DNA from: Candidatus Desulfofervidus auxilii
GTDB lineage: Bacteria > Desulfobacterota > Desulfofervidia > Desulfofervidales > Desulfofervidaceae
Reading direction: 5' to 3'
Length of the DNA stretch: 64,000 nt
Assembly: GCF_001577525.1 (NCBI RefSeq)
Contig: NZ_CP013015.1
Span: 911,107-975,106, forward strand
The notes below the pieces were generated by a model. That model made no database searches. It saw only the letters and a program-made list of their open reading frames with translations, and was not told the DNA's origin. Made by a program: the position numbers and the translations under genes. How positions within the stretch are numbered: the stretch's first letter is position 1; each line of letters starts with the position of its first letter. Below are positions 14,524 through 23,308 of the stretch, one piece after another.

Positions 14524-17019
14524 ATGACAGGATACGTAATCAAGAGAGATGGAAAAAAAGTAGCCTTTGACTGCTGTAGAATCACAAAGGCAGTAGAAAA
14601 AGCGTTTAAGGCCTCAAAAGAGGTAAACTCACCCCAGGCAGCAGCCTGGCGTGTAACAGCAATGGTCCTTAAGTGGCTTGATGAGGAAGGCAAAGATACA
14701 GTCCACCTGGAACATATCCAGGACCTGGTTATAAGAGCACTTCACACCCTGGGCTACCATCAGACAGAAATCCGTTATGCCATCTACAGACACATGCACC
14801 AGCAGGCAAGAGTAAGCCGTGCAGGTCTTCTTGATGTAAATGATGTAATAGAAAACTACATCAAAGACCACGACTGGAGGGTATGGGAAAATGCAAATAT
14901 AGGATTCGGGTTTGGAGGGTTGCTCCTCCACTCAGCAGGTGCAATGATTGCCAACTACGTGCTGAATTATATTTACCCGGAAGAAATCGCTAATGCACAC
15001 AGAGAAGGTTTTTTCCATATCCACGATCTGAGCATGGGTATTACTGGATATTGCTGTGGCCATTCACTGAGACAGCTGTTACTTGAAGGTTTTGGTGGAG
15101 TAACAGGAAAAACCTCGGCCATGCCCCCAAAACACTTCGGCTCAGCACTCCTTCAGATGGTAAACTATCTGGGTACATTGCAAAACGAATGGGCAGGCGC
15201 CCAGGCATTCAACAATGTTGATACATTACTTGCTCCATTTGTCAGAGCCGATTGCCTTTCTTATAAAGAAGTCAAACAGGAAATCCAGCAGTTTATTTTT
15301 AATCTCAATGTCACTTCCAGATGGGGAGGACAATGTGTACCTACCGAAACTGAATGCCTTACACCACAAGGCTGGAAAAAATATAATGAGTTAAAAATAG
15401 GTCAAAAAATAGTTACCTTTGATATAAAAACACAATCTTTTAAAGAAGACACCCTTTTAAAGGTAAATGTCTATCCCTACAAGGATTACCTCTACACTAT
15501 TGGAAACCAGGTAGTTACCCCCAATCACAGAGTGGTCGTCTGCCAACAAGATGGCATTTACAAACTCATAGAAGCACCATTCTTACTATATCACATTGAC
15601 AGATTCTCCATACCCCACGGATATCCTCAGGTAAAAAACGTTCCTCTTTCTAAATTGAAACTCAACACCCTGTTCTATGAAGGGAAAGTCTGGTGTCCCA
15701 CCACAAAAACAGGCACCTTCATTGCCAGAAGAAACGGCGACGTCTTTATTACAGGTAACTCTCCCTTTACCAACATTACCCTGGATTTCACCATACCCGA
15801 GTACCTCAAAAAAGAAGCTGCCATCGGTCCGGGTGGAAAAACCCTCGATGCCACCTATGGAGATTACCAGAAAGAGGTTGACATGATCAACAGAGCATTC
15901 CTTGAGGTAATGCTTGAGGGAGATGCTCAGGGAAGAATCTTCCCATTCCCCATACCAACCTACAACATAACCAGAGACTTCAACTGGGACAGCGAAAATA
16001 CAAAATTACTCTTTGAGATAACAGCAAAGTATGGAATCCCATATTTTCAAAATTTCATAAATTCAGCTCTTAAGCCTCAAGACGTAAGGAGTATGTGCTG
16101 CAGGCTGAACATGAATCTGAAAGAATTACGCCATAAAACTGGTGGTTTATTTGCCTCAGGAGATACTACTGGCAGTATTGGTGTAGTGACTTTGAACTTA
16201 CCCCGTTTAGCCTACCTGGCAAAGAAAAATGGAGAAGAATTTTTTGCACTTATTGAACAATACATGGAACTTGCAAAAAATAGCCTGGAGATAAAAAGAA
16301 AACTCCTTGAAAGAAACCTTGAAAGAGGACTCTTTCCGTTTACAAAAAGGTATCTGCCCAGAGGATTCAGCACATTTTTTTCCACCATCGGATTGATAGG
16401 AATGAACGAAGCCTGTCTGAACCTTACCGGTGAAGACATCAGTGCAGAAGAAGGTCAGAAGCTGGCCATCGCCACACTCTCCTTCATGAGGGAAAAACTC
16501 AAGCAGTTTCAGCAGGAAACAGGCCACCTCTATAATCTGGAAGCAACACCAGCAGAAGGCACCAGCTTCCGTCTGGCAAAAATAGACAAAAAAGACTTCC
16601 CGGATATCCAGACCGCCGGCACAGACAACTCTCCTTACTACACAAACTCCACTCAGTTACCTGTAAATTATACTGATGACCTGGTCTCTGCCCTGGAACA
16701 CCAGGAACCACTCCAGTGCCTCTATACAGGTGGAACGGTCTTCCACTGCTTCCTTGGTGAAAGACTGCCTGATACCACAACCTGTAAACTTCTGGTGAAA
16801 AAGATACTATCAAATTTCAGATTTCCCTATCTTTCTATCACACCAACTTTCAGCATCTGCCCTCAACATGGCTATCTGAGCGGTGAGCACTTCCAGTGCC
16901 CTCAATGCGGAGAAGAATGCGAAGTCTACTCCCGTGTGGTTGGCTATTATCGACCGGTCAAAAACTGGAACAAAGGAAAAAAACAGGAATTTAAAGAAAG
17001 AAAAACATTTAAGATATAA
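14524..17019 (+). CDS. nrdD: Anaerobic ribonucleoside-triphosphate reductase with mini-intein
   Basis: NrdD makes deoxyribonucleotides without oxygen through a glycyl radical. The 831-residue precursor has an ATP-cone N-terminus (about 1-95), the catalytic barrel, a C-terminal zinc site (ICPQHGY and CPQCGEEC) and the radical loop SRVVGYYRPV near the end. An insertion of 142 residues (271-412) splits the conserved SRWGGQ-SPFTN segment. It starts with Cys and ends with Asn, so it is an intein, leaving a 689-residue enzyme after splicing. ATG 14524 follows GGAGG. No nrdG activase gene is in the window, so activation must come from elsewhere. Carrying NrdD suggests the element needs extra nucleotides in an anaerobic host. 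Confidence 0.93.
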   Translation: MTGYVIKRDGKKVAFDCCRITKAVEKAFKASKEVNSPQAAAWRVTAMVLKWLDEEGKDTVHLEHIQDLVIRALHTLGYHQTEIRYAIYRHMHQQARVSRAGLLDVNDVIENYIKDHDWRVWENANIGFGFGGLLLHSAGAMIANYVLNYIYPEEIANAHREGFFHIHDLSMGITGYCCGHSLRQLLLEGFGGVTGKTSAMPPKHFGSALLQMVNYLGTLQNEWAGAQAFNNVDTLLAPFVRADCLSYKEVKQEIQQFIFNLNVTSRWGGQCVPTETECLTPQGWKKYNELKIGQKIVTFDIKTQSFKEDTLLKVNVYPYKDYLYTIGNQVVTPNHRVVVCQQDGIYKLIEAPFLLYHIDRFSIPHGYPQVKNVPLSKLKLNTLFYEGKVWCPTTKTGTFIARRNGDVFITGNSPFTNITLDFTIPEYLKKEAAIGPGGKTLDATYGDYQKEVDMINRAFLEVMLEGDAQGRIFPFPIPTYNITRDFNWDSENTKLLFEITAKYGIPYFQNFINSALKPQDVRSMCCRLNMNLKELRHKTGGLFASGDTTGSIGVVTLNLPRLAYLAKKNGEEFFALIEQYMELAKNSLEIKRKLLERNLERGLFPFTKRYLPRGFSTFFSTIGLIGMNEACLNLTGEDISAEEGQKLAIATLSFMREKLKQFQQETGHLYNLEATPAEGTSFRLAKIDKKDFPDIQTAGTDNSPYYTNSTQLPVNYTDDLVSALEHQEPLQCLYTGGTVFHCFLGERLPDTTTCKLLVKKILSNFRFPYLSITPTFSICPQHGYLSGEHFQCPQCGEECEVYSRVVGYYRPVKNWNKGKKQEFKERKTFKI
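15334..15759 (+). other. Mini-intein inside nrdD
   Basis: The intein codes for 142 residues. Block A begins CVPTETECLTPQGWKKYNEL, Block B is VTPNHRVVV with the TxxH histidine, and Block F reads VWCPTTKTGTFIARRNGDVF. The junction is ITGN followed by Ser as the +1 extein residue. No homing endonuclease domain fits, so it is a mini-intein. The penultimate residue is Gly instead of the usual His, a variant known in some inteins. Confidence 0.9.
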
Positions 17020-17038
17020 AAAACCAACGGAGACAAAC

Positions 17039-17194
17039 ATGTGGAAGGTTATACTGCTGGTCCTGGCCATAGGAGGATTATTACTAGAACCAGAAAGGAA
17101 ATTGAGAAAAACCAAGAAGAGAGAGCAGAGAAAAAAGAAAAGTGACTACTTCAATCCTTCTGGCCCAGTGCCACCTATGGGGCTAGGATTGTAA
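17039..17194 (+). CDS. Small membrane protein, 51 aa
   Basis: ATG 17039 follows ACGGAG, 19 bases after the nrdD stop. The product has a hydrophobic start (MWKVILLVLAIGGLLLEP), a highly basic middle (RKLRKTKKREQRKKK) and a Pro/Gly tail. It is a single-span membrane peptide with a cytoplasmic basic region. The family is not recognised. I reject a longer frame beginning inside nrdD because it lacks a ribosome site. Confidence 0.45.
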   Translation: MWKVILLVLAIGGLLLEPERKLRKTKKREQRKKKSDYFNPSGPVPPMGLGL

Positions 17195-17246
17195 ACCCAA
17201 GCCCCGGCAAGCTTTTAGCAGCTAAAAAGAAGGGGAAACTTCCCCC

Positions 17247-17263
17247 AAATTGTGTCACAATTT
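17247..17263. promoter_or_regulatory. Palindrome upstream of the VKOR-like gene
   Basis: AAATTGTG, T, CACAATTT forms a near-perfect 17-bp palindrome 46 bases before the chosen VKOR start. It could be an operator or, with the GGGGAA/TTCCCC arms just upstream, part of a terminator. The regulator is unknown. Confidence 0.3.
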
Positions 17264-17308
17264 TATTGATTGATTCCAGTAACCATCCTGTTTTTTAAAA
17301 AACCTCAA

Positions 17309-18094
17309 ATGAGAAAGGTCACAGAGTATATGTTCATCACACTTTGCCTGGTGGGAATTGCCCTGTGTCTGTCAGAGCCAGTATTCCATCACACTGTATG
17401 CCACACAGAAGGTTGCAAACTTGCTGCCCAAAGCCTGCGTTTTAAATACAGTTTCAACCTGATAGGCACAGTTGTATTTACCTCCTTAATCCTGCTAAAT
17501 CTCTTAGGATGCAGGAGAGTAATGCACATCCTCATTGCAGCCTCAATTACAAGTGAGGGATTTCTCATCGCCTATCAAAGACTTGTTCTCTCAGAGACCT
17601 GCCATTTATGCATGGCCATAGCAGCAATATTTTTTGGCATTACATTATTGAAACTTATAACGGCAGATGAAAAAACAGGACTTATTTCGGGGGTTGCGGG
17701 GCTTGTTTCCATAGTAACCCTTTCGTTTTTCATGCATCCCAAGGGGGCATGTATTTCCTCAAGAGAGAAACTAATACTTTTCTACAGTAATGAGTGTCCT
17801 CATTGCCACAAGCTCATAGATGAGTGCAAATGCTGCCGCATCAAAGTGCAGACACTGCCGGTTAAACGTTATTCAAAAATACTTAGAGCTCTAGGAATAA
17901 AAGATGTTCCGGTGCTCCTCGTTAATGGCAGCCGGGAGAAGAGGATAATAGTTGGCAAGAAAAAGATAGAAAAATATCTAAAAATACCAAATCAGGATGC
18001 ACCGATTTTGCATCCTTACACAGGATTTATAGCACCTGAAGGACACGCGCAGGATACCTGTAGTCTGGATGAACCGTGCACCAGAAAAAAGTAG
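17309..18094 (+). CDS. VKOR-like quinone-linked disulfide generator fused to a thioredoxin-like domain
   Basis: Bacterial VKOR homologues re-oxidise Dsb-type proteins using quinone. The 261-residue product (start ATG 17309, the first Met before the first membrane segment) has four to five membrane helices, a periplasmic loop cysteine pair (VCHTEGC, 31 and 36) and the CHLC redox motif at 98-101. After a fifth helix comes a thioredoxin/glutaredoxin-like domain with CPHC at 163-166 and the cis-proline strand DVPVLLV. This layout matches known VKOR-Trx fusions. On this element it probably supplies disulfides for the conjugation apparatus, together with the DsbC-like protein at 62354. Confidence 0.85.
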   Translation: MRKVTEYMFITLCLVGIALCLSEPVFHHTVCHTEGCKLAAQSLRFKYSFNLIGTVVFTSLILLNLLGCRRVMHILIAASITSEGFLIAYQRLVLSETCHLCMAIAAIFFGITLLKLITADEKTGLISGVAGLVSIVTLSFFMHPKGACISSREKLILFYSNECPHCHKLIDECKCCRIKVQTLPVKRYSKILRALGIKDVPVLLVNGSREKRIIVGKKKIEKYLKIPNQDAPILHPYTGFIAPEGHAQDTCSLDEPCTRKK

Positions 18095-18105
18095 GGGAAA
18101 GAACT

Positions 18106-18603
18106 ATGCTACTTACAATCGTCAAGGCCCCGTTTGCCTATGTAAGGGCCATATACAATCCGATAACCCGTAGATATACGGAGGTCAGTTCCCAATACCC
18201 AGTAATATGTCTGGGAAAAGAAGAGGGCAAAAGGGGTATTTCCTATTCAGTCGATTTCAAACTGAGCAGTGGGTTTTATGATGATGCAATCATCTGTTAT
18301 GTAAGGGAATACGGGGATGAACAAGGCATTGACCAAAAGACGTTCAAGAGAGTACTTAAAATTGTGTCCTCTTCGTTAAACCTGGCCGACGTACAACCAG
18401 TGCGGGTAGCATTTTCTTATTCCAGCATCTATATGGGATGGAAGACACCGCCAGATAAAACACCACGGTGGTGGAGCAAACCGGAGGGGTTTGAGAAGTA
18501 TGTTATAAGGCTTAAGAAAAAACTCAATGAAACTGGCTTTCTAGATGTGGATTTTGCCCCAGACTTCAAAAGGGAAATCACAGCTATCCTTGGGGCAGAA
18601 TAA
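18106..18603 (+). CDS. Hypothetical protein, 165 aa
   Basis: I choose ATG 18106 (MLLTIVKAPF), which follows AGGGGAAAG. A GTG at 18076 would add ten residues inside the previous gene. The product is mixed alpha/beta with conserved-looking blocks AYVRAIYNPITRRY, SSIYMGWKTPPDKT and a charged C-terminus. No signal peptide or metal site is visible and the family is not recognised. It overlaps no gene and is likely co-transcribed with the VKOR-like gene. Confidence 0.55.
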   Translation: MLLTIVKAPFAYVRAIYNPITRRYTEVSSQYPVICLGKEEGKRGISYSVDFKLSSGFYDDAIICYVREYGDEQGIDQKTFKRVLKIVSSSLNLADVQPVRVAFSYSSIYMGWKTPPDKTPRWWSKPEGFEKYVIRLKKKLNETGFLDVDFAPDFKREITAILGAE

Positions 18604-18739
18604 AGCCAAACAGGGCATCCCTTTTCTAAAAGACGTCTGTTTTGACCCCCATTGCAGGGGCTTGCCGGGCCCTACCACATTCAAAAATAAAGGTTTCCCT
18701 TTTTGTGAAAAAATAAAATATCATAAGGAGAAATTTGCC

Positions 18740-19759
18740 ATGTATCAGGTTGATATTTTCAGCACCACCCACCCCCTCAACAATAAAACAGCATCTGCTG
18801 CCATTTTAAGAAGCAACAACCACCAGAAAACTGTCACCTGCATTGTTCCCACCATGGATAGAAAAATGGCTGAATTCCACGCTATCAGTAAGGCTGTCTC
18901 AAGTCTTAAAAAACCAGAAAATACCGTTGTAAAACTCTACAGCCTGCAAAACCTGAGCTACTTCTTTAAAAACAAACCCGTTGAGGCAAAATACCACCAG
19001 ACCATCAGAGAACTAAAAGAAAAACTCAAAAAATGCAAGCAGGTAATAATTGCGAAAAATACACTCAAATATCAGCATATTTTTAACCAGGCAAAAATAA
19101 CCGCCATGCAGATAGATAGAGAAAAAAACAAAGGGAATACAAAAACAACCAGCATTTCTGACAAAAAAAGGGCAATTGAGCTGTTAAGAGCCGATCTACC
19201 AACCTGGAAAAACAACATTCCTCCCACACCAAAAGAAATAGAATCCTCCCCATCCCTGGAACACTTCCTGGCTGAACACCTTAAATCTCCTGACTACGGA
19301 ACAAGAACGAAAATTACAGATATATCCTTTATAAAAGCCATACTGGAAAAAGTAAGGGCCTACAGAAGCAGAGACCTAAGCCATTATGATGGGTATGATC
19401 CAGACATTTACAAAACAGCAAAGACCGAAACGATAACTCTAAAAGTTGATAACGAATTCTACCTGCTTAAAAATGGCAAACGAATTGACTGCAATCTTAA
19501 GGATAAATACTTTGATGGGATGAGGATTAACATTACAACAAACCACACAAGAGACATGATGACCGGGTTTCAAATACTCCTTGACTTTTTCTATCCTGAC
19601 GAAGGCTACCGAAAAAAATGCGTCATCTTTGACATTAAACCAAAAACACAAATAGCCCTTGAAGGTAAGAATATCAAACAACAAGACATCCGGCCAGACC
19701 AGACAAAAACCACCAAAGAGAAGAACGGTTTGAAACAGTTACTCTTATTTGGAGGGTAA
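18740..19759 (+). CDS. Protein with degenerate RNase H-like N-terminus
   Basis: The 339-residue product starts at ATG 18740 behind AAGGAG; the open frame extends upstream without a ribosome site. Residues 1-85 have the RNase H strand order: VDIFSTTH, SAAILRSNN, TVTCIVPTM, helix AEFHAISKAVSSL, then TVVKLYSLQNL. The usual third carboxylate position is a Ser, so catalysis is doubtful. The rest is basic and Thr/Lys rich with IELLRADLPTW and a globular EFYLLKNGKRID segment. The function is unknown. The leader before it shares a C-rich/A-rich motif with several element genes. Confidence 0.5.
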   Translation: MYQVDIFSTTHPLNNKTASAAILRSNNHQKTVTCIVPTMDRKMAEFHAISKAVSSLKKPENTVVKLYSLQNLSYFFKNKPVEAKYHQTIRELKEKLKKCKQVIIAKNTLKYQHIFNQAKITAMQIDREKNKGNTKTTSISDKKRAIELLRADLPTWKNNIPPTPKEIESSPSLEHFLAEHLKSPDYGTRTKITDISFIKAILEKVRAYRSRDLSHYDGYDPDIYKTAKTETITLKVDNEFYLLKNGKRIDCNLKDKYFDGMRINITTNHTRDMMTGFQILLDFFYPDEGYRKKCVIFDIKPKTQIALEGKNIKQQDIRPDQTKTTKEKNGLKQLLLFGG

Positions 19760-19763
19760 AACT

Positions 19764-19967
19764 GTGGGTAAATGTATTCACAAAGATTTTGTCTGTTATA
19801 TGGGATGGCGTGAGAAACCCATTGGCACAGGGGAAGCAGCAGTAATAGTAATCCCCCTGAGAGAGGATAAACTAACTGATAATCAGCTTGCTGAGCTAAT
19901 GAAGCCCCTTAAAGTAACAACTTTCTCACAAGAAACTATAGATTTTACAATCCAAGAATTGGACTAA
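19764..19967 (+). CDS. Small hypothetical protein, 67 aa
   Basis: GTG 19764 follows GGAGGG at a good distance and is preferred to an upstream codon in the previous gene. The protein reads CYMGWREKPIGTGEAAVIVIP and is acidic and helical at the C-terminus (DNQLAELMKPL). It looks like a compact one-domain protein. The family is not recognised. Confidence 0.45.
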   Translation: MGKCIHKDFVCYMGWREKPIGTGEAAVIVIPLREDKLTDNQLAELMKPLKVTTFSQETIDFTIQELD

Positions 19968-20026
19968 GAAACAATAGTTTTTACATTGAACCAAAAATAC
20001 AAATATCCCTTAAAGGTGAAAATACC

Positions 20027-20857
20027 ATGCTCTTTGAAAAACTCACTCAAAAACAATTTACCTATGAGGAAGTTCCCCTCAACAAAATTACTATTGAAGA
20101 AGAAGACAGGATTAAACCACCAGCATTTTTGGCCAGAAATATCAAAAAACTGGGACTCATCCACGATGTGTTACTCTACAAGAATGGTGAAAATTACCAC
20201 GTCCTCACAGGAAGAAAAAGAATTCTTTCTCTGAAAAAAAGCAGGGTTAAAACAATCCCCGCCAAGGTCCTCTCTGAAAAACCAAATAACGCCGAAATTG
20301 CACTTATACTACTCTCAGAAAACTTTATTCGCAAGTCAAGTCCAGCTCAGGAAGCACAGCAAATAAAAAACCTCATTGAATCAGGATATTCCATTGAGAA
20401 AATTCATAAAACAACAGGCATTCCCATAAGAATGCTTAAAGCAAGACTCAAACTTCTTAAACTCAATCAAGAATGGTTTGAAAAATTGCAAAAAGGAGAA
20501 ATTACCCTTTCTAAAGCACTAAAAATCGCAGAACTTCCTGAAGCTGTCCAGAAAAAACTTTCAGGTGAGAAAACCAAAACAATTGCAGAAATAGAAAACC
20601 AGCTCAGGACAACCAGATTACAACCAATTGAACAGATTGAACTTAACTGGACTGTACCTGAAGAAAAACCACAGGATAAGAAGCAGAACCTTACACAATT
20701 TCTTATAAGAAATAACCTTTACTGCCAGGTCACTTTTATCCCCGTGCAGGGGATCTTTAAGGCCATAGTTGGTACAAAGAAAAAGAAGGTTATAGCAGAA
20801 GACAAAGACATTATCACCTCAATTATAAAGGCAATAGAAAAATTAAAAGGAAGGTAA
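20027..20857 (+). CDS. ParB/Spo0J-family protein
   Basis: This 276-residue protein has a ParB N-terminal domain (about 15-100) with VLTGRKRILSLKK, equivalent to the GERRxxA box, and LLSENFIRKSSPAQEAQQI, the usual link into the DNA-binding part. A helix-turn-helix, YSIEKIHKTTGIPIRMLKARL, follows near 122-143. The C-terminal 70 residues form a small extra domain. ParB proteins bind centromere sites or act as CTPase clamps or nucleases. No parA is adjacent. It is one of three ParB-like genes in the window. Confidence 0.8.
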   Translation: MLFEKLTQKQFTYEEVPLNKITIEEEDRIKPPAFLARNIKKLGLIHDVLLYKNGENYHVLTGRKRILSLKKSRVKTIPAKVLSEKPNNAEIALILLSENFIRKSSPAQEAQQIKNLIESGYSIEKIHKTTGIPIRMLKARLKLLKLNQEWFEKLQKGEITLSKALKIAELPEAVQKKLSGEKTKTIAEIENQLRTTRLQPIEQIELNWTVPEEKPQDKKQNLTQFLIRNNLYCQVTFIPVQGIFKAIVGTKKKKVIAEDKDIITSIIKAIEKLKGR

Positions 20858-20860
20858 AAT

Positions 20861-21562
20861 ATGAAAGTCAGAGGCTGTGGAACAAGAACCCCCGGAGGGA
20901 CATACCTTGTCTGCACCACCTCCCCATCTGGGCTGCCTGTGGAATACTTTGTAGTAGACCCCCCAATCTCCATGGACACAAAGCCGTTCAGATCACCAAT
21001 CCTGCATGAACAAAACGGCACCTGTCATGTCATAATCTGGATAGGAGAAAAATTCTATCCATCTGCGGTTGACTTTATAGAAGAGGCAAGAATTCAGGGA
21101 GTAAGCAGAAGAATTCCCAACACCTTCCCACTTGAAAAACTGACAGCAAACTCAAAAATGATACTCATTCACCCAAAAGCAACATCGCCAAATTTCGTCC
21201 AGCTTGTGGAAAACAGCCAGCTTCCTGAACACAAATGCAAGCATTACAACAAATTGACCAGAAAACCCCAACCAATTTCCTCACACGAAAATTATAGAGA
21301 GTTTTGCTTCTGGCACCTGTACTACACACTGGCAAAAACTGAAACAGAAACAAAAAGAACCATTGGCAACACACACTACCATGTACCATTCTGCAAGGAA
21401 ATTGCCCAGTTAACCACCACAATCAATTATAAACCAGCCGTTTTTGCCACTTTTCCCATTCATAAAATTGAACACATAAGAGACAGAAACGGAAAGGTAA
21501 ACCCGGAATTCATAAAGAAAGCAGAAAATATCAAAATCCCTGTAGAGGTAGTAAATGAGTAG
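20861..21562 (+). CDS. Hypothetical protein, 233 aa
   Basis: It starts 4 bases after the ParB-like stop, so it is co-translated with it. The product begins MKVRGCGTRTPGGTYLVC and carries VIIWIGEKFYPSAVDFIEEA, FPLEKLT and KMILIHPKA. Several Cys and His residues (CKHYN, HENYREFCFWHLYY) could form a metal site, but no known spacing is recognised. The RadC-like gene overlaps its end by 8 bases. The function is unknown. Confidence 0.6.
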   Translation: MKVRGCGTRTPGGTYLVCTTSPSGLPVEYFVVDPPISMDTKPFRSPILHEQNGTCHVIIWIGEKFYPSAVDFIEEARIQGVSRRIPNTFPLEKLTANSKMILIHPKATSPNFVQLVENSQLPEHKCKHYNKLTRKPQPISSHENYREFCFWHLYYTLAKTETETKRTIGNTHYHVPFCKEIAQLTTTINYKPAVFATFPIHKIEHIRDRNGKVNPEFIKKAENIKIPVEVVNE

Positions 21563-22013
21563 CCAGCAAAAAACAATCTATAAATGCAAATTCAAAACAA
21601 TTACCCTTAAAATCAGAGAAAAAACACCAAAATACAAGGTGAATTCCCCAGAAGCTACTTTTGAGTTTGCAAGGAAGATCTATGAACAACTGGACGATGA
21701 CCAGGAACATTGTACTGTATTGTTTTTAAACAGTAAAAATCAAATAACCGGTTTTAAGACCATTTTTTCCGGTGGACAGAACTCCGCCCAGGTTGACCCA
21801 AAAATAATTTTTAGAAATGCGCTCCTCTTCGGTGCAGTAAGCATCATTCTCATACATAATCATCCTTCAGGAGATGTCGAACCCTCCGAAGATGATCTGG
21901 AAATGACCCACAAATTAAAGTTAGCAGGGGAATTCCTAAACATCAAAGTGCTGGATCATATAATCATCAGCCAGAGTGACTTTTACAGCATAGCAAGCCA
22001 TTTATGGAAATAA
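21555..22013 (+). CDS. radC: RadC-like JAB-domain protein
   Basis: This 152-residue protein consists mainly of the RadC/MPN(+) domain. The metal-site signature is seen as ILIHNHPSGDVEPSEDD near 98-115, preceded by the GGQNSAQVDP and LLFGAVSI blocks. The helix-hairpin-helix of full-length RadC is missing, as is common in element-borne copies. The name is historical and the biochemical role is unsettled. Such short RadCs are frequent on plasmids and islands. Confidence 0.88.
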   Translation: MSSQQKTIYKCKFKTITLKIREKTPKYKVNSPEATFEFARKIYEQLDDDQEHCTVLFLNSKNQITGFKTIFSGGQNSAQVDPKIIFRNALLFGAVSIILIHNHPSGDVEPSEDDLEMTHKLKLAGEFLNIKVLDHIIISQSDFYSIASHLWK

Positions 22014-22023
22014 AAATCTGCCA

Positions 22024-22303
22024 GGGTACTGTCCCAGGTTGCGTGTAAAATTGGTTGCAATTAAAATTTTAGGGCTTATCCTCCTAATAACAAATGAATT
22101 TTAAAAAAAAGAAAGGAGGAAAAGCCCATGCAAACTAAAGAAAACTTATCACAGACAGTTAAGGATGTAAAGGTAATGGAGACCTTTCCTACTGAGGAAT
22201 CATGTATTAGAATACTATTTAGTTTACTTAAGTTGCAAAATGAAAATTGGGAGGGTAAGCCTGTCAGGGATTTTTAAATTTACACAAATAAGGGAATGGT
22301 ACC
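22024..22303 (+). mobile_element. Internally deleted insertion sequence, about 280 bp
   Basis: The left end GGTACTGTCCC with GTGTAAAATT and the right end AAATTTACACAAAT with GGGAATGGTACC form imperfect terminal inverted repeats. Between them only a 49-codon frame remains (22128-22277). The right end resembles 1351-1412 in inverted orientation. This is a MITE-like deletion derivative. Confidence 0.6.
22128..22277 (+). pseudogene. Truncated transposase of the deleted IS
   Basis: ATG 22128 follows AAAGGAGG. The 49-residue product has an N-terminal METFPTEESCIRILFSLLKL block, like the start of several IS transposases, joined directly to ENWEGKPVRDF. The second part matches the tail found at 1351-1412. 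The catalytic core is missing. Confidence 0.5.
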
Positions 22304-23016
22304 CCTTTGTTAAATGGGGAGGAATTGCTCTCTGCGCAGCTATTTTGGTTATTGGAACCGCTGTTCTTGTAAGCATACAGAAAAAACAGCAATATTTTAG
22401 ATCTAGGGTGCTTAAAGATGCGTCAAGAATATTATGGGAAAAAACTACAGCCCATATATTACTCATGAACAATAAGAATAATATCAAAAAAGGTGCGCAG
22501 CAAATTGTGTTAAAAATAATTCCGACAGATATAGAACTTCACGGGAATATAAAGCCAAAAGAGCTATTGAGCAAATTAGAAAGTTCTGCATATGGCTATG
22601 ATTATATTCCGGAAGAATTAGCGGAGAAGTTATGGAATGCTATGGCTGAACCAGATGGGTCAATATATTTTGAAAAAGAAAAGGATGTCGGTATTGAATC
22701 TGTTTATTTTAGCGAGTCGCAAATAGAAGAAGATTTGTTTCAAGGTGTTGATGTTGAATTGCGCGTTCAACATATTCCAACGGCTCTTTCAAAATACACT
22801 TCAATACATGACATCAAAGGGAAGATTATAGTTGCTCGTATTGCCGTCAAAACAATAGATAATCCATATATTGGGTGGGTGCGGGTCAATCTTGAAACTC
22901 GTGCTGGCCCTTTAATACTTCACTTTCCACCGAAGCAGATCGCGAATGGGAAGCTAATATCATCTTATGTTAGGTATGTAGGAATTTTTCTTGATGATGA
23001 GAAATTTCGATTTTAA
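22240..23016 (+). CDS. Membrane-anchored hypothetical, N-terminus supplied by an IS end
   Basis: The product has 258 residues. About 21 N-terminal codons lie inside the right end of the deleted IS, so the native start has probably been replaced. A single hydrophobic helix (about 28-46, GIALCAAILVIGTAVLV) is followed by a soluble domain with acidic ELAEKLW and SQIEEDLFQG blocks and a strand-rich C-terminus (IGWVRVNLETRAGPLILHF). No known motif is visible. It may be intact and expressed from the IS, or decaying. Confidence 0.5.
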   Translation: MKIGRVSLSGIFKFTQIREWYPFVKWGGIALCAAILVIGTAVLVSIQKKQQYFRSRVLKDASRILWEKTTAHILLMNNKNNIKKGAQQIVLKIIPTDIELHGNIKPKELLSKLESSAYGYDYIPEELAEKLWNAMAEPDGSIYFEKEKDVGIESVYFSESQIEEDLFQGVDVELRVQHIPTALSKYTSIHDIKGKIIVARIAVKTIDNPYIGWVRVNLETRAGPLILHFPPKQIANGKLISSYVRYVGIFLDDEKFRF

Positions 23017-23289
23017 CAAGTCGCTCCATAGGAATGGATACTCTTTTTTAGCTTTGGGAGAAGCCTTTTATATTTGTAGTAGTTCCAGTCTTTGTTGGTT
23101 TTAGCTATCTCAAGAAGTTTATTATAAACAAATCTACAATGTCCTATTTGTTTGTTTAGAAACTGTATCTGGTTTTTCTTGGGATACAGTCTGAAACGAT
23201 ACACATATCTGGTCATCTATAAAGAGTTTTTGAGCACACATAGTTAACAGCGTCTGTATCTCTCCTTTAAAAAGGAGAGGATTAGACGC
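23013..23289 (-). pseudogene. TnpB N-terminal remnant with terminal hairpin
   Basis: On the minus strand 67 codons from 23216 read YRFRLYPKKNQIQFLNKQIG, then CRFVYNKLLE and LPKLKKS. This is the start of an IS200/IS605 TnpB. It diverges after about 60 residues and stops. Nested inverted repeats at 23250-23289 (GCGTCT...CTCTCCTTT/AAAGGAGAG...AGACGC) mark an element end. The piece is a deletion relic unrelated in detail to the intact tnpB at 13174. Confidence 0.7.
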
Positions 23290-23308
23290 AAAGTCTGTCC
23301 TAAATACC

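Noticed and set aside
16883-17038. Longer N-terminus for the 51-aa membrane protein
   Set aside because: The added codons lie within nrdD in another frame and have no ribosome site; ATG 17039 is better placed.
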